From JAICUY01 sp035708065 (GTDB lineage: Bacteria > Chloroflexota > Limnocylindria > QHBO01), in assembly GCA_035708065.1 (NCBI GenBank), contig DASSTC010000050.1, forward strand, positions 1-17,025: a stretch of 17,025 nucleotides of DNA. The letters are read 5' to 3'. Within the stretch, counting starts at the first letter, position 1; each line of letters begins with the position of its first letter. The notes below the pieces were generated by a model that saw only the letters and a list, made by a program, of their open reading frames with translations, did not search any database and was not told where the DNA came from. The translations under genes were made by a program, and so were the position numbers. Below are positions 1 through 8,325 of this stretch, one piece after another.

Positions 1-2026
1 CGACGAGAAGCGCTTCGCGCCGGCGGGCATGCTGGCCTACATCGGACAGCGCAAGGACGAGCTGGCCGACCCGGCGACGGCCAAGCGGCAGGCCGCGAAC
101 TTCTACGAGGAGACCGCCGCGCGGGTCTACGAGGCCTACCAACAGCAGCTCGCCGAGGACGGCGCCGTCGATTTCGACGACCTGCTGATGCGCACCGTCT
201 TCCTGTTCGAGCAGCATCCGGACGTGCTGGCGCGCTACCAGACGCGGTGGCAGCAGATCATGGTCGACGAGTACCAGGACACGAACCGCGCGCAGTACCT
301 CCTGTGCCGCCACCTCGCCGCCAAGCACAAGAACCTCGCCGTCGTCGGCGACGACGATCAGAGCATCTACTCCTGGCGCGGCGCCGACCTGCGCAACATC
401 ATGGATTTCGAGCGCGACTACCCCGATGCCAAGGTCGTGAAGCTCGAGCAGAACTACCGCTCCACGCAGAACATCCTGGAGGCCGCCCACGCGGTCGTCA
501 GCCGCAATGCCGGCCGCAAGGAGAAGAAGCTGTGGACCGACAAGGGCGCGGGAACCCAGATCGAGCTCTTCGACGCGTACAACGAGTACGAGGAGGCCGA
601 GTTCGTCGCGCGCCAGGTCGAGAAGCTGGTCGGTCGTTCGGGTGGACCGATGCAGGGGCTCCTCACCCGCCGCGCCTCTGACGAGGACGGCGCGCTGCGC
701 TACGGCGAGATCGCGGTCACCTACCGGATCAACGCCCAGAGCCGCGTCCTCGAGGAAGCGTTCATGCGCTTCGGGATCCCGTACCAGCTCGTCGGCGGCA
801 CCCGCTTCTACGAGCGGCGCGAGGTCAAGGACGTCCTGGCCTACGTCCGCCTGGCCCGTAACCGCGCCGACCGGGTGGCGCTGGAGCGGATCATCAACGT
901 GCCCGCGCGCGGCATCGGCGAGAAGACGGTCGAGGAGCTGCGCGCCTGGGCCGATGCTCGCGGCACGTCGCTGTGGGCGGCGGTCGAGGCCGCGGGAGAC
1001 AATGCCAACCTGGCGCCGCGGGCGCGCGCCGCGCTGGCCTCGTTCGCCGGCATCGTGAGGCCGCTGATGGAGCTGGCCCTTGCCGAGCCGCCGTCAGCGG
1101 TGTTCGATGCGGTCGCCGAGCGCAGCGGGCTGCGCGAGCAGATCCTGGATGGCACCGAGCAGGGCGAGGAGCGCTGGCAGAACGTCGTCGAGCTGCGCAA
1201 CCATGCCGCCGAGTTCGATGAGATCGCCCCGCCCGAGGGCCTCGCCCGATTCCTCGAGGAAGTGGCGCTCGTCAGCGACCAGGACACGCTCGAGGAGGCG
1301 CCGGACCGGGTGACCCTCATCACGCTCCACGCGGCCAAGGGCCTGGAGTTCCCGGTGGTCTTCATCGTCGGCCTCGAAGAGGGGCTGCTGCCGCACAAGC
1401 GGGCGCTCGAAGACGACCGCGAGCTGGAGGAAGAGCGCCGCCTGGCGTACGTGGGCATGACCCGCGCCAAGGACCGGCTCTACCTGGTGCATGCCCACCA
1501 CCGCTCGACGTACGGCGTCGGCGCGGCCTCGGAGCCCAGCCGCTTCCTCTCGGAGCTGCCCGAGGAGCTGCTCAACGCGTCGCGCGACGACGGGTCGCCG
1601 TTCCGCCGCGGCGGCTGGCAGCGGCGAGGCGTCGACGACGCGAACTGGCTGCCCGGCGGCTACCGCTCGCCGACCCGCCGGGTCCAGGAGCCGCTGCGAC
1701 CGATCTCGCTGCCGGACATGGCCGCGCCGGTCGAGTCGCGGGTCGGCGCCCGGCTGGATGCCGCGCGACAGCGCGTTGCGGGAGCACGCTACGAACAGTC
1801 CGGCGACGTCGACCTTGGGACGGGCACCTTTGAGGCTCGTGAGCCGGCGGCGGCGGTCGGCGAGCTCGCCTGGCGGCCGGGCGATCGTGTGCGCCACAAG
1901 CGCTTCGGCGAGGGGATCATCGTGTCGAGCCAGCTGGTGAAAGGCGACGAGGAGCTGACCGTCGCGTTCGTCGGCCAGGGCGTGAAGCGGCTCATCGCAG
2001 CATACGCGGGGCTGGAGCGGGCATGA
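1..2026 (+). CDS. pcrA: ATP-dependent DNA helicase PcrA/UvrD (5' truncated by window edge)
   Basis: Superfamily 1A 3'-5' DNA helicase acting in nucleotide-excision and mismatch repair and in clearing stalled forks. The reading frame is already open at base 2, upstream of the first ATG at 29, so the true start and the Walker A motif lie outside the window; 674 residues are visible. Counting from the ATG at 29, motif II VDEYQDT is at residues 79-85 and motif III GDDDQSIYSWRGA at 107-119, followed by the motif IV region LEQNYRST. Motif V (TLHAAKGLEFP) lies near nt 1321-1354 and motif VI (YVGMTRAKDRLYL) near nt 1447-1485. After an Arg/Gly-rich linker the protein ends in a PcrA-type C-terminal domain (WRPGDRVRHKRFGEGII onward), which favours PcrA over Rep or RecB-like helicases. 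The stop overlaps the next start as ATGA at 2023-2026, indicating an operon. Confidence 0.96.
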   Translation, partial: DEKRFAPAGMLAYIGQRKDELADPATAKRQAANFYEETAARVYEAYQQQLAEDGAVDFDDLLMRTVFLFEQHPDVLARYQTRWQQIMVDEYQDTNRAQYLLCRHLAAKHKNLAVVGDDDQSIYSWRGADLRNIMDFERDYPDAKVVKLEQNYRSTQNILEAAHAVVSRNAGRKEKKLWTDKGAGTQIELFDAYNEYEEAEFVARQVEKLVGRSGGPMQGLLTRRASDEDGALRYGEIAVTYRINAQSRVLEEAFMRFGIPYQLVGGTRFYERREVKDVLAYVRLARNRADRVALERIINVPARGIGEKTVEELRAWADARGTSLWAAVEAAGDNANLAPRARAALASFAGIVRPLMELALAEPPSAVFDAVAERSGLREQILDGTEQGEERWQNVVELRNHAAEFDEIAPPEGLARFLEEVALVSDQDTLEEAPDRVTLITLHAAKGLEFPVVFIVGLEEGLLPHKRALEDDRELEEERRLAYVGMTRAKDRLYLVHAHHRSTYGVGAASEPSRFLSELPEELLNASRDDGSPFRRGGWQRRGVDDANWLPGGYRSPTRRVQEPLRPISLPDMAAPVESRVGARLDAARQRVAGARYEQSGDVDLGTGTFEAREPAAAVGELAWRPGDRVRHKRFGEGIIVSSQLVKGDEELTVAFVGQGVKRLIAAYAGLERA

Positions 2027-2574
2027 GCGCGCGTCAAACGCCGAACGCGCCGCGGGTGCTCGCCGCAGAGCTGCGCGAGGCACGCGACCTCTTCCTGGCA
2101 GCGCTCGCCGACGTGGACCCGGCGCTGCTCGGGGCCCCGGGACTCTCCGGCGAGTGGTCGGCGCGCGAGCTGGTGGCGCATCTCGGCTACTGGGCCGGGC
2201 ACGCCGCCGAGGCACTGCACTACGCCGCCGAGGGTCGTGCCGACGAGTTCGGCGAGGCCGAGATGGACGTCGACGAGCGCAACGCGATCGTCGCCCGGGT
2301 GGCAGCCGAGACGGACCTGGCGACGACGCGCAAGCGGGAGCAGGCGGCGTTCGACGCGCTGCTCGCGGCCCTTGGCGAGATCGACCCTACCGTGCTGGCA
2401 GACCGCGTGGCGTACGGCGACACGATCGAGCAGGTGGTCCGTGACGACGGGCCGGACCATTACCGCGAGCATGCCCTCGACATCCGCGCCTGGTTCACCG
2501 GCGAGAACGACGAGGACGACTTCGATGCCGACGAGCTCGACGACGCTGGCGAGGCCGATGGCGACGACGACTGA
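2023..2574 (+). CDS. DinB-like (DinB/maleylpyruvate-isomerase-fold) protein with acidic tail
   Basis: A 183-residue protein resembling the DinB/YfiT four-helix-bundle superfamily, whose members are often metal-dependent thiol S-transferases or of unknown function. The sequence shows GEWSARELVAHLGYW (His53) and the C-terminal DHYREHALDIRAW block (His146, His150), the usual places for the three metal-ligand histidines. No substrate can be assigned. Residues 161-183 form a nearly all Asp/Glu tail rarely needed by this fold. The ATG overlaps the pcrA stop (ATGA) and the 3' end overlaps the ligA start by 17 nt, so it is co-transcribed between two repair genes. That context alone does not prove a repair role: the DinB-fold family is named after a DNA-damage-inducible Bacillus gene, not the polymerase DinB. 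Confidence 0.82.
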   Translation: MSARQTPNAPRVLAAELREARDLFLAALADVDPALLGAPGLSGEWSARELVAHLGYWAGHAAEALHYAAEGRADEFGEAEMDVDERNAIVARVAAETDLATTRKREQAAFDALLAALGEIDPTVLADRVAYGDTIEQVVRDDGPDHYREHALDIRAWFTGENDEDDFDADELDDAGEADGDDD

Positions 2575-4642
2575 GCCGGCTGCACGCGTCGCCGAGCTGC
2601 GCGCGATCATCGACGACGCGAACCACCGCTACCACGTCCTCGATGCCCCGACCATGGAGGACGCCGAGTACGACCGGTTGCTGCGCGAGCTCAACGAGCT
2701 CGAGGCCGCACACCCGGAGCTCGTCACAGCCGATTCGCCGACGCAGCGGGTCGGTGCCCCGCCGTCGGCGCTGTTCGCCGAGGTGCGTCACGACGTGCCG
2801 ATGCTCAGCCTGGGCAACGTCTTTTCCGCCGACGAGCTCCGCGACTTCGACGCTCGCGTGCGCCGCGGCCTGGGCCTGGCCGACGGCGATCGGTCGGTGA
2901 CCTACGTCTGCGAGCTGAAGATCGACGGCCTGGCGATCAGCCTGCGCTACGACGGCCGCTCGTTCGTCCGCGGCGCCACGCGCGGCGACGGGTCGACCGG
3001 CGAGGACGTGACCGCCAACCTGCGCACGGTGCGCGCCATCCCGCTGCGCCTGCGCGAGGACCCGCCGGGCGAGCGGCTCGAGGTGCGCGGCGAGGTCTAC
3101 ATGCCGCGCGGCGCCTTCGCCGCGTTGAACGAGGAGCTTGAGCGAGCGGGCAAGCCGCTCTACGCCAACGCGCGCAACACGGCGGCCGGCACGGTGCGCC
3201 AGAAGGACCCGGCCGTGACCGCCGGGCGGCGTCTGTCACTGTGGACCTACCAGCTCGTGGGAGCGCACGGCCTGGCGACCCACTCCGAGTCGCTCGAGCT
3301 GCTGCAACGCCTCGGCTTCCCGGTGAACCCGAACATCCGCCGCGTCGACGGCATCGACGCGGTGATCGCCTACGTCGACGAGTGGGCCGATGCCCGCCGG
3401 GAGCTGGATTACGAAACCGACGGGATCGTCGTCAAGGTCGACTCGCTCGAAGATCAGGCGACGCTCGGCTTCGTCGCCCGAGCGCCGCGCTGGGCAACGG
3501 CGTACAAGTTCCCGGCGCAGCAGGTGACCACCAAGCTCGAGGCGATCGAGGTTTACGTCGGCCGCACCGGCGCGATGACCCCGGTGGCGCATGTCACGCC
3601 GGTCTTCGTGGCCGGCACGACCGTGCGGAACGCCACGCTGCATAACATCGACGAGATCCGGCGCAAGGACCTGCGCGTCGGCGACACGGTGGTTTTGCAG
3701 CGGGCCGGCGACGTGATTCCCGAGGTGGTGAGCGCGGTCGTCGAGGCGCGCGACGGTTCGGAGACGGTCTGGGAGATGCCGACTCACTGCCCGGTGTGCG
3801 GCAGCGAGGCGGTGCGCGAGGAGGGCGAGGCGGTGACGCGCTGCCCGAATCCCTTCTGCCCTGCGCAGCGCGTCGGGGGGCTGCTGCACTTCACCGGCCG
3901 CGGCGGGATCGATGTGGATGGGCTCGGCTACAAGATCATGCTGCAGCTCATCGAGCGCGACCTCGTGCGCGAGCCGGCCGACATCTTCCGGCTCGACGTC
4001 GAGACGCTGGAGGGCCTCGAACGGCTCGGCCGCAAGAGTGCCGAGAATCTGTACGCATCGATCCAGGCAGCGCGACGCCGGCCGTTGTCGCGCATTCTCA
4101 ACGGGCTCGGGATTCGCCACGTCGGCGGACAGACGGCCATCGATCTCGCCGCGTGGCTGACCCGCGAGACGCCGCGTGCCAAGGGCGAGTCGGAGGCCGA
4201 CTGGACGCGACGGGTCGTCGAGCGCCTGCGCGAGGCATCGGTCGATGAGCTCACGGACGTGTATGGCATCGGGCACGTGGTGGCGCAGTCGATCGCGCAG
4301 TTCTTCGACGATGAGCTGACGCGCGAGACGTTGGCGCGGCTCGTGGAGGCGGGGATGACCGCCGAGGCGCCTCAGCGGCGTTCCAGTGGCGAGCCGGTCG
4401 AAGGGCCGCTGAGCGGCAAGACGCTGGTGGTGACCGGCACGCTGCCCGGCTTCAGCCGCGAGGAGGCTGAAGAGGCCATTCGCGCCGCCGGCGGACATCC
4501 CGCATCATCGGTCAGCGCGAAGACCGATTACCTGGTCGCCGGCGACAAGGCCGGGAGCAAGCTCGCAAAAGCCGAGCAGCTCGGCGTGCCCGTCCTCGAC
4601 GAGGACGGCTTCCGGCGCCTGCTCGAGGGAACTGGTGCATGA
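2558..4642 (+). CDS. ligA: NAD-dependent DNA ligase LigA
   Basis: Seals nicks in duplex DNA using NAD+, essential for Okazaki-fragment joining and repair. The 694-residue product has all domains in order: domain Ia (about 8-70, with YDRLLREL), the adenylation domain with catalytic Lys121 in CELKIDGLA, RGDGSTGEDVT, NARNTAAGTVRQ and YETDGIVVKV, the OB fold (VGRTGAMTPVAHVTPV), a four-Cys zinc finger (Cys411, 414, 429, 434), the helix-hairpin-helix region, and a C-terminal BRCT domain from about 616. The frame stays open far upstream, but ATG 2558 gives a family-like length (E. coli LigA is 671 residues) and a normal N-terminus; the extra upstream frame overlaps the DinB-like gene. It overlaps the upstream gene by 17 nt and the downstream gene by ATGA at 4639-4642. 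Confidence 0.97.
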   Translation: MATTTEPAARVAELRAIIDDANHRYHVLDAPTMEDAEYDRLLRELNELEAAHPELVTADSPTQRVGAPPSALFAEVRHDVPMLSLGNVFSADELRDFDARVRRGLGLADGDRSVTYVCELKIDGLAISLRYDGRSFVRGATRGDGSTGEDVTANLRTVRAIPLRLREDPPGERLEVRGEVYMPRGAFAALNEELERAGKPLYANARNTAAGTVRQKDPAVTAGRRLSLWTYQLVGAHGLATHSESLELLQRLGFPVNPNIRRVDGIDAVIAYVDEWADARRELDYETDGIVVKVDSLEDQATLGFVARAPRWATAYKFPAQQVTTKLEAIEVYVGRTGAMTPVAHVTPVFVAGTTVRNATLHNIDEIRRKDLRVGDTVVLQRAGDVIPEVVSAVVEARDGSETVWEMPTHCPVCGSEAVREEGEAVTRCPNPFCPAQRVGGLLHFTGRGGIDVDGLGYKIMLQLIERDLVREPADIFRLDVETLEGLERLGRKSAENLYASIQAARRRPLSRILNGLGIRHVGGQTAIDLAAWLTRETPRAKGESEADWTRRVVERLREASVDELTDVYGIGHVVAQSIAQFFDDELTRETLARLVEAGMTAEAPQRRSSGEPVEGPLSGKTLVVTGTLPGFSREEAEEAIRAAGGHPASSVSAKTDYLVAGDKAGSKLAKAEQLGVPVLDEDGFRRLLEGTGA

Positions 4643-5406
4643 AGGACCTCGCCGAGCGCCTGCGCGCGCTGCACCACGCCGACGCGCCGCTGATCCTGCC
4701 GAACGCCTGGGACGTGGCCAGCGCCAGGGCCGTCGAGCGGGCCGGCGCCGCCGCGATCGCGACGAGCAGCAGCGCCGTCGCCGAGTCGCTCGGCTTCGAG
4801 GACGGCGAGAAAACGCCGCCGGACGAGATGTTCGCGGCGATCGCGCGGATCGCTCGCGGGGTTGCGCTGCCGGTCAGCGCCGACATCGAGGGCGGCTACG
4901 GGCTCGAGGCCGGGGAACTTGTCGAGCGATTGATCGCGACCGGCGCGGCGGGCATGAACGTCGAGGACACCGACCGCCAGTCGGCTTCAGCGCTGATTCC
5001 CGTGGACCGCCAGGCGCAGCGCATCGGCGCCATCCGCGACGCAGCCGCGGCCGCCGGCGTGCCGCTTGTCATCAACGCGCGGATCGACGTCTACCTGCGC
5101 GACCGGCGGTCGGCGGAGGCGGTCACCGACGAGGCGATCGAGCGCGGGCGCGCCTACCTGGCGGCGGGTGCCGACTGCGTCTACCCGATCTTCCTGGCTG
5201 ATGCCACGCTCATCGGGCGCATGGTCGAGGCCCTCCAGGCTCCGGTGAACATCCTGCTGCGATCCAGTGTGCCGTCGATCGCCGAGCTGCATCGGCTGGG
5301 TGTGCGTCGCATCAGCGTCGGCGGAGGGCTTGCGAAGCGCGCCGTGGGAAGGATTGAGCGCGATGCTCGAGCTGTGCTCGGCGGCGATGCCTCGCCGTTC
5401 GGCTGA
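4639..5406 (+). CDS. PEP mutase / isocitrate lyase superfamily enzyme
   Basis: A 255-residue TIM-barrel protein of the phosphoenolpyruvate mutase/isocitrate lyase superfamily (COG2513-like), which makes or breaks C-C or P-C bonds next to a carboxylate. Visible family motifs are NAWDVASAR (21-29), the Mg2+-site stretch SADIEGGYG (Asp82, Glu84), GMNVED (105-110) and INARIDVY (Arg148). The catalytic-loop Cys used by isocitrate and methylisocitrate lyases is not seen; the corresponding stretch reads DRQSASALIPVD, so lyase activity on isocitrate is unlikely. Exact substrate unknown; oxaloacetate-decarboxylase-like or carboxy-PEP-mutase-like activities are possible. No phosphonate genes are nearby. 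The start overlaps the ligA stop as ATGA, making it the last gene of the repair operon; a convergent gene begins 24 nt downstream. Confidence 0.9.
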   Translation: MKDLAERLRALHHADAPLILPNAWDVASARAVERAGAAAIATSSSAVAESLGFEDGEKTPPDEMFAAIARIARGVALPVSADIEGGYGLEAGELVERLIATGAAGMNVEDTDRQSASALIPVDRQAQRIGAIRDAAAAAGVPLVINARIDVYLRDRRSAEAVTDEAIERGRAYLAAGADCVYPIFLADATLIGRMVEALQAPVNILLRSSVPSIAELHRLGVRRISVGGGLAKRAVGRIERDARAVLGGDASPFG

Positions 5407-5430
5407 TCGCGTCCGCGAAGAGCCGGCGTC

Positions 5431-5931
5431 CTACGGCGCGAGTGGTGGAAGCGCCAGCCGCGGTGGGGTCTGCGGAGGGACCGGAGCGTGCCAGTTGCCC
5501 GCAATATCGCGGAATCCCTCGGGCATGAAGAATATCGGTTCGTCGCCGATGACGACACACACCGGATTCTTGGCGATGTCGCCCATCCGGCCAATCGGCA
5601 TGTCGCCTGTGAAGGCAATCACCCACGCCGCGTCAGTCACTTGCAGCTCCGGTTCGACGCCGACAAGCGGTACGTATTGCTTCGCCGGGTTGGCTGGGAT
5701 CTGGGCCATTCCGGCGACGCTGTTGAGTCTCGAATCATCGACGCCGCAAAGCCGCATCGCCTCGGCGGCATTCGAGGATGGTGCGCTGGCGGACACGACA
5801 CCGAGCGTGGCGTCCACCGGTCGCCCACCCCGAGTCGTGGCGAAGAGACTTGCCACGGTTGGAAGTAGGAGGATGAGCACCAGCAAGTGCGATCGTTCCC
5901 GCGCCCAACGACAGGAGCCGTTGGGAGGCAC
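5431..5931 (-). CDS. Hypothetical protein with N-terminal hydrophobic/signal segment
   Basis: I do not recognise this 166-residue protein. It starts at a GTG at 5931; an in-frame stop lies only 10 nt further upstream, so the start cannot be much earlier, though an internal GTG is possible. Residues about 14-31 (SHLLVLILLLPTVASLFA) form a signal peptide or membrane anchor after Arg residues, so most of the protein is probably outside the cytoplasm. The rest is globular-looking (VIAFTGDMPIGRMGDIAKNP, then VVIGDEPIFFMPEGFRDI) with a Pro-rich end. The codon pattern fits coding on this strand better than the competing plus-strand frames, but third positions are less GC-biased than in neighbouring genes. 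It is convergent with the PEP-mutase-like gene and divergent from the lipoprotein gene 39 nt away; the pair may share a regulatory region. Confidence 0.62.
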   Translation of the reverse strand: MPPNGSCRWARERSHLLVLILLLPTVASLFATTRGGRPVDATLGVVSASAPSSNAAEAMRLCGVDDSRLNSVAGMAQIPANPAKQYVPLVGVEPELQVTDAAWVIAFTGDMPIGRMGDIAKNPVCVVIGDEPIFFMPEGFRDIAGNWHAPVPPQTPPRLALPPLAP

Positions 5932-5960
5932 GCAGTTGCATCAATCGACCTGTAACGACT

Positions 5961-5964
5961 GAGG
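5961..5964 (+). promoter_or_regulatory. Short ribosome-binding site before a TTG start
   Basis: GAGG sits 6 nt upstream of the TTG at 5971. It supports the TTG as start, since the lipoprotein signal peptide begins immediately there and no upstream ATG in this frame gives a better signal. Confidence 0.5.
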
Positions 5965-5970
5965 CTCCGA

Positions 5971-7074
5971 TTGTCTCGCCCGATACGCATCGTCGCAATA
6001 GTGTCCGCCGCGGCTCTACTGACCGGATGCGCGCGCTTTGAGGACCCATCTCGCGCTCCCGTGCCCTCGGGCGATAGCGCAGTGGCGGTTGCCGACGCCC
6101 GACTGTTGACCGACACCTTCGGCTGGGTTGTCACGATTCAAGACAGTTACCTGACCCACGACGGCGGAAAGACGTGGTCCGCCTTCCCAGACGACTTCGC
6201 CATTGATACCGTCTCCGCGCAGGACGAGCGCAATGTGCTGGCGGCGGGCATCGAGCCGGACGGAATCCACGTCGCGATGACCGTCGACGGCGGTGCACAC
6301 TGGACCATGAGTCGCTTGGACTCGCGGGGACAGCCCGCCGCGTTGACGTCGGCATTTGGCGATGGTGTAGCGGCCTTGCTCGTACAACAGACCACCAGCG
6401 CCAACTTTTCCATTGGGGATGTGTATGTGCGCGATCCGGATGGTGCATGGACGATCCACTCCGCACCGGCTGCGGGAGCGCTGACGATCGACAGCGAAGG
6501 TTCGATCTGGCTGGTGGGCGGCGTGCAGCACGAAGGCGTTTGGATCAGCTCTGACAGTGCCGAGAGCTGGCACCAGGTGAAGCTGCCTACGACGAGCTCC
6601 GATGCAGTTGCCCTGTCGCCAGCTGTCGCGCTCGACGACGGCAGTGTTGTCCTGGCCATCACGACCAACGGGCGCGATAGCACTGCCGTTTTCGTCCAGA
6701 CGAGCGACGGGGGAATGACGTGGAAGCGCGGGGCGGTGGTTGGTGGTCTTGGTGAGACGGTTGCCGGCACGAGCCTGCCCAACGCCGTAGTTGACGCCGA
6801 GCATTGGGTTGTGCTTGACGCGCAGTCCGATGCCTTGACCAGAACTTCCGAGGCTGGGCTCACGCTTCCGGCTGTCTCGCCGCGTGGGCTACCGCCCGGC
6901 GTCGTCAGCCTGAGCTTTCCAACGTTGTCTCACGGGTGGGCGGTCAGCGCCAATGGATCATGCGCGGCCGATAAGGCGGACTGCTCGCTGCAGGAACGCG
7001 TGTCGGTGACTTCCGATGGCGGCCAGACGTGGGGGCCGCTGCCGATTCCGACCCGGACGACCGCCGCTCAATAG
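5971..7074 (+). CDS. BNR/Asp-box beta-propeller lipoprotein
   Basis: A 367-residue predicted lipoprotein. The TTG start gives a classic signal peptide (MSRPIRIVAIVSAAALLTGC) with lipobox LTGC and lipidated Cys20, so it should be anchored on the outer face of the membrane. Five Asp-box (BNR-like) repeats are visible: THDGGKTW (62-69), TVDGGAHW (104-111), the degenerate SSDSAESW (193-200), TSDGGMTW (244-251) and TSDGGQTW (347-354). Such repeats mark beta-propellers of the sialidase/sortilin/YCF48 type. There is no FRIP motif or evident sialidase catalytic set, so enzymatic sialidase activity is not supported; a binding or assembly role is more likely. Cys331 and Cys338 could form a disulfide. 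Codons are less GC-rich than in flanking genes. Its stop is only 3 nt from the stop of the convergent MFS gene. Confidence 0.85.
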   Translation: MSRPIRIVAIVSAAALLTGCARFEDPSRAPVPSGDSAVAVADARLLTDTFGWVVTIQDSYLTHDGGKTWSAFPDDFAIDTVSAQDERNVLAAGIEPDGIHVAMTVDGGAHWTMSRLDSRGQPAALTSAFGDGVAALLVQQTTSANFSIGDVYVRDPDGAWTIHSAPAAGALTIDSEGSIWLVGGVQHEGVWISSDSAESWHQVKLPTTSSDAVALSPAVALDDGSVVLAITTNGRDSTAVFVQTSDGGMTWKRGAVVGGLGETVAGTSLPNAVVDAEHWVVLDAQSDALTRTSEAGLTLPAVSPRGLPPGVVSLSFPTLSHGWAVSANGSCAADKADCSLQERVSVTSDGGQTWGPLPIPTRTTAAQ

Positions 7075-7077
7075 CGG

Positions 7078-8325
7078 TTAACGCCTGCCCGACGCCATCA
7101 GAGTGGCGTCCGGTTGTCGCCGTAGTCGCCACATGGCCCAGATCCCGACCAGCGGGCCGAGCGCGAGTAGCCCGAACGCGATTCGCCAGCCGCCGGGGTT
7201 GTCCGGACCGAGCAGGCTGACGCCCCAGATCGTGATCGAGGTCAGCAGGAAGCCGGCGGCGGTCTGCACGGTGAGCGCCGATCCGGCGGTTCCCGGCGGC
7301 GAAAGCTCGCTGACCGCGGTCGAAAACTGGGCCGAGTCGGCGACGACGGTGATCCCCCATGCCACGCTGAGCGCCAACACGGCGATCGGCCAGGCGCCGA
7401 ACAGCAGCCCGGTGACCAGCGCACAGCTGCCGGAGACGGCCATGGCCGCGATCGTCACCGTCGTGCGCCCTAACCGGTCGGCGAGTGCCCCGGCGATGAT
7501 GCAGCCGATGGCGCCAGAACCGACCACGACGAATGCCGCGAGGCTGGCCAATCCGTCGTCGTGGACGCCGCTCGCCGCGAGCGAGGCGGCCAGGAAGAGC
7601 GGCACCCAGCTCCACATCGCGAACAGCTCCCACATGTGGCCCAGGTAGCCGAGGTTCGCCAGCCGGACCGATGCCACGCGCAGCGCGGCCATGGCGACCG
7701 CCGGGCTGAAGCGCGCCGCGGGCACGCTGTACGGGCCGTCGCGCACGGCGACGGCGCAGATGAGGGCACCGATGCCCGAGCCGACGCTCGCGGCCAGGAT
7801 CACGCTCCGCCAGTCGGCGGCCACGAGCACGCCGGCCGCGCGCAGGAGGTGGGGAAGCGCCGACCCGAGCGTCACCGCGGCGATTAACGTGCCGACGGCC
7901 AGCCCCCGCTCGCGGTCGAACCAGCCGGCCAGGACCTTCATTCCGACCGGATAGACGGCGGCAATCCCGGCGCCGGTCAGGAAGCGGAACGGCAGTGCAC
8001 CGGCGAGATCGTCCGCCGCCAAGGCGAACCCGGCGTTGGCCAGCGTTGCGACCAGCGCCCCGGCGGCCATCAGCCAGCGTGCCGGCACGACGTCCGGCGC
8101 GCCGAGCGCCGCCAGGACGAGCGCGCTGACGGCGAAGCCGACCTGCACCGCGACGGTGAGCGTCGCCACCCCGATCGCATCGATCCGCCACTCGGCTACG
8201 AGGGCGGGCGCGACGGCCGAGCCGCTGAACCAGGTGCCGAGCACGAGCAGCACGGCGATCGACATCGCCGTCAACAGCGCCCAGCGTCCCGGCGGCTCGA
8301 CCCGCGGCGGAGCGACGGCCGTCAC
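7078..8325 (-). CDS. Major facilitator superfamily (MFS) transporter
   Basis: A 415-residue integral membrane protein with about 12 hydrophobic segments, typical MFS length. The central-loop signature GALADRLGRTTV marks the start of the second six-helix half, and GWFDRERGLAVG lies in the first half. It should move a small solute or drug across the cytoplasmic membrane by proton coupling; the substrate cannot be read from sequence. The frame is open to a GTG at 8352, but the GTG at 8325 forms a GTGA overlap with the upstream MaoC-like stop, matching the junction style elsewhere here, so I prefer it. It is last in a four-gene minus-strand operon, and its TAA stop lies 3 nt from the convergent lipoprotein stop with no room for a terminator. 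Confidence 0.9.
   Translation of the reverse strand: MTAVAPPRVEPPGRWALLTAMSIAVLLVLGTWFSGSAVAPALVAEWRIDAIGVATLTVAVQVGFAVSALVLAALGAPDVVPARWLMAAGALVATLANAGFALAADDLAGALPFRFLTGAGIAAVYPVGMKVLAGWFDRERGLAVGTLIAAVTLGSALPHLLRAAGVLVAADWRSVILAASVGSGIGALICAVAVRDGPYSVPAARFSPAVAMAALRVASVRLANLGYLGHMWELFAMWSWVPLFLAASLAASGVHDDGLASLAAFVVVGSGAIGCIIAGALADRLGRTTVTIAAMAVSGSCALVTGLLFGAWPIAVLALSVAWGITVVADSAQFSTAVSELSPPGTAGSALTVQTAAGFLLTSITIWGVSLLGPDNPGGWRIAFGLLALGPLVGIWAMWRLRRQPDATLMASGRR

Noticed and set aside
1094..2215. Long minus-strand open frame opposite pcrA (373 codons)
   Set aside because: It is a shadow of pcrA on the opposite strand, rich in Arg/Ala/Leu with no motif; high GC produces such frames.
2237..2557. 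Upstream extension of ligA
   Set aside because: The frame is open, but the translation is Ser/Thr/Arg shadow of the DinB-like gene; ATG 2558 gives normal LigA length.
3236..4498. Long minus-strand open frame opposite ligA (420 codons)
   Set aside because: It lies fully within the well-supported ligA domains and has low-complexity His/Arg-rich composition.
5267..5962. 231-codon plus-strand frame downstream of the PEP-mutase-like gene
   Set aside because: It overlaps the end of that gene in another frame, has Ser/Arg-rich composition, and lies opposite the minus-strand gene with a signal segment.
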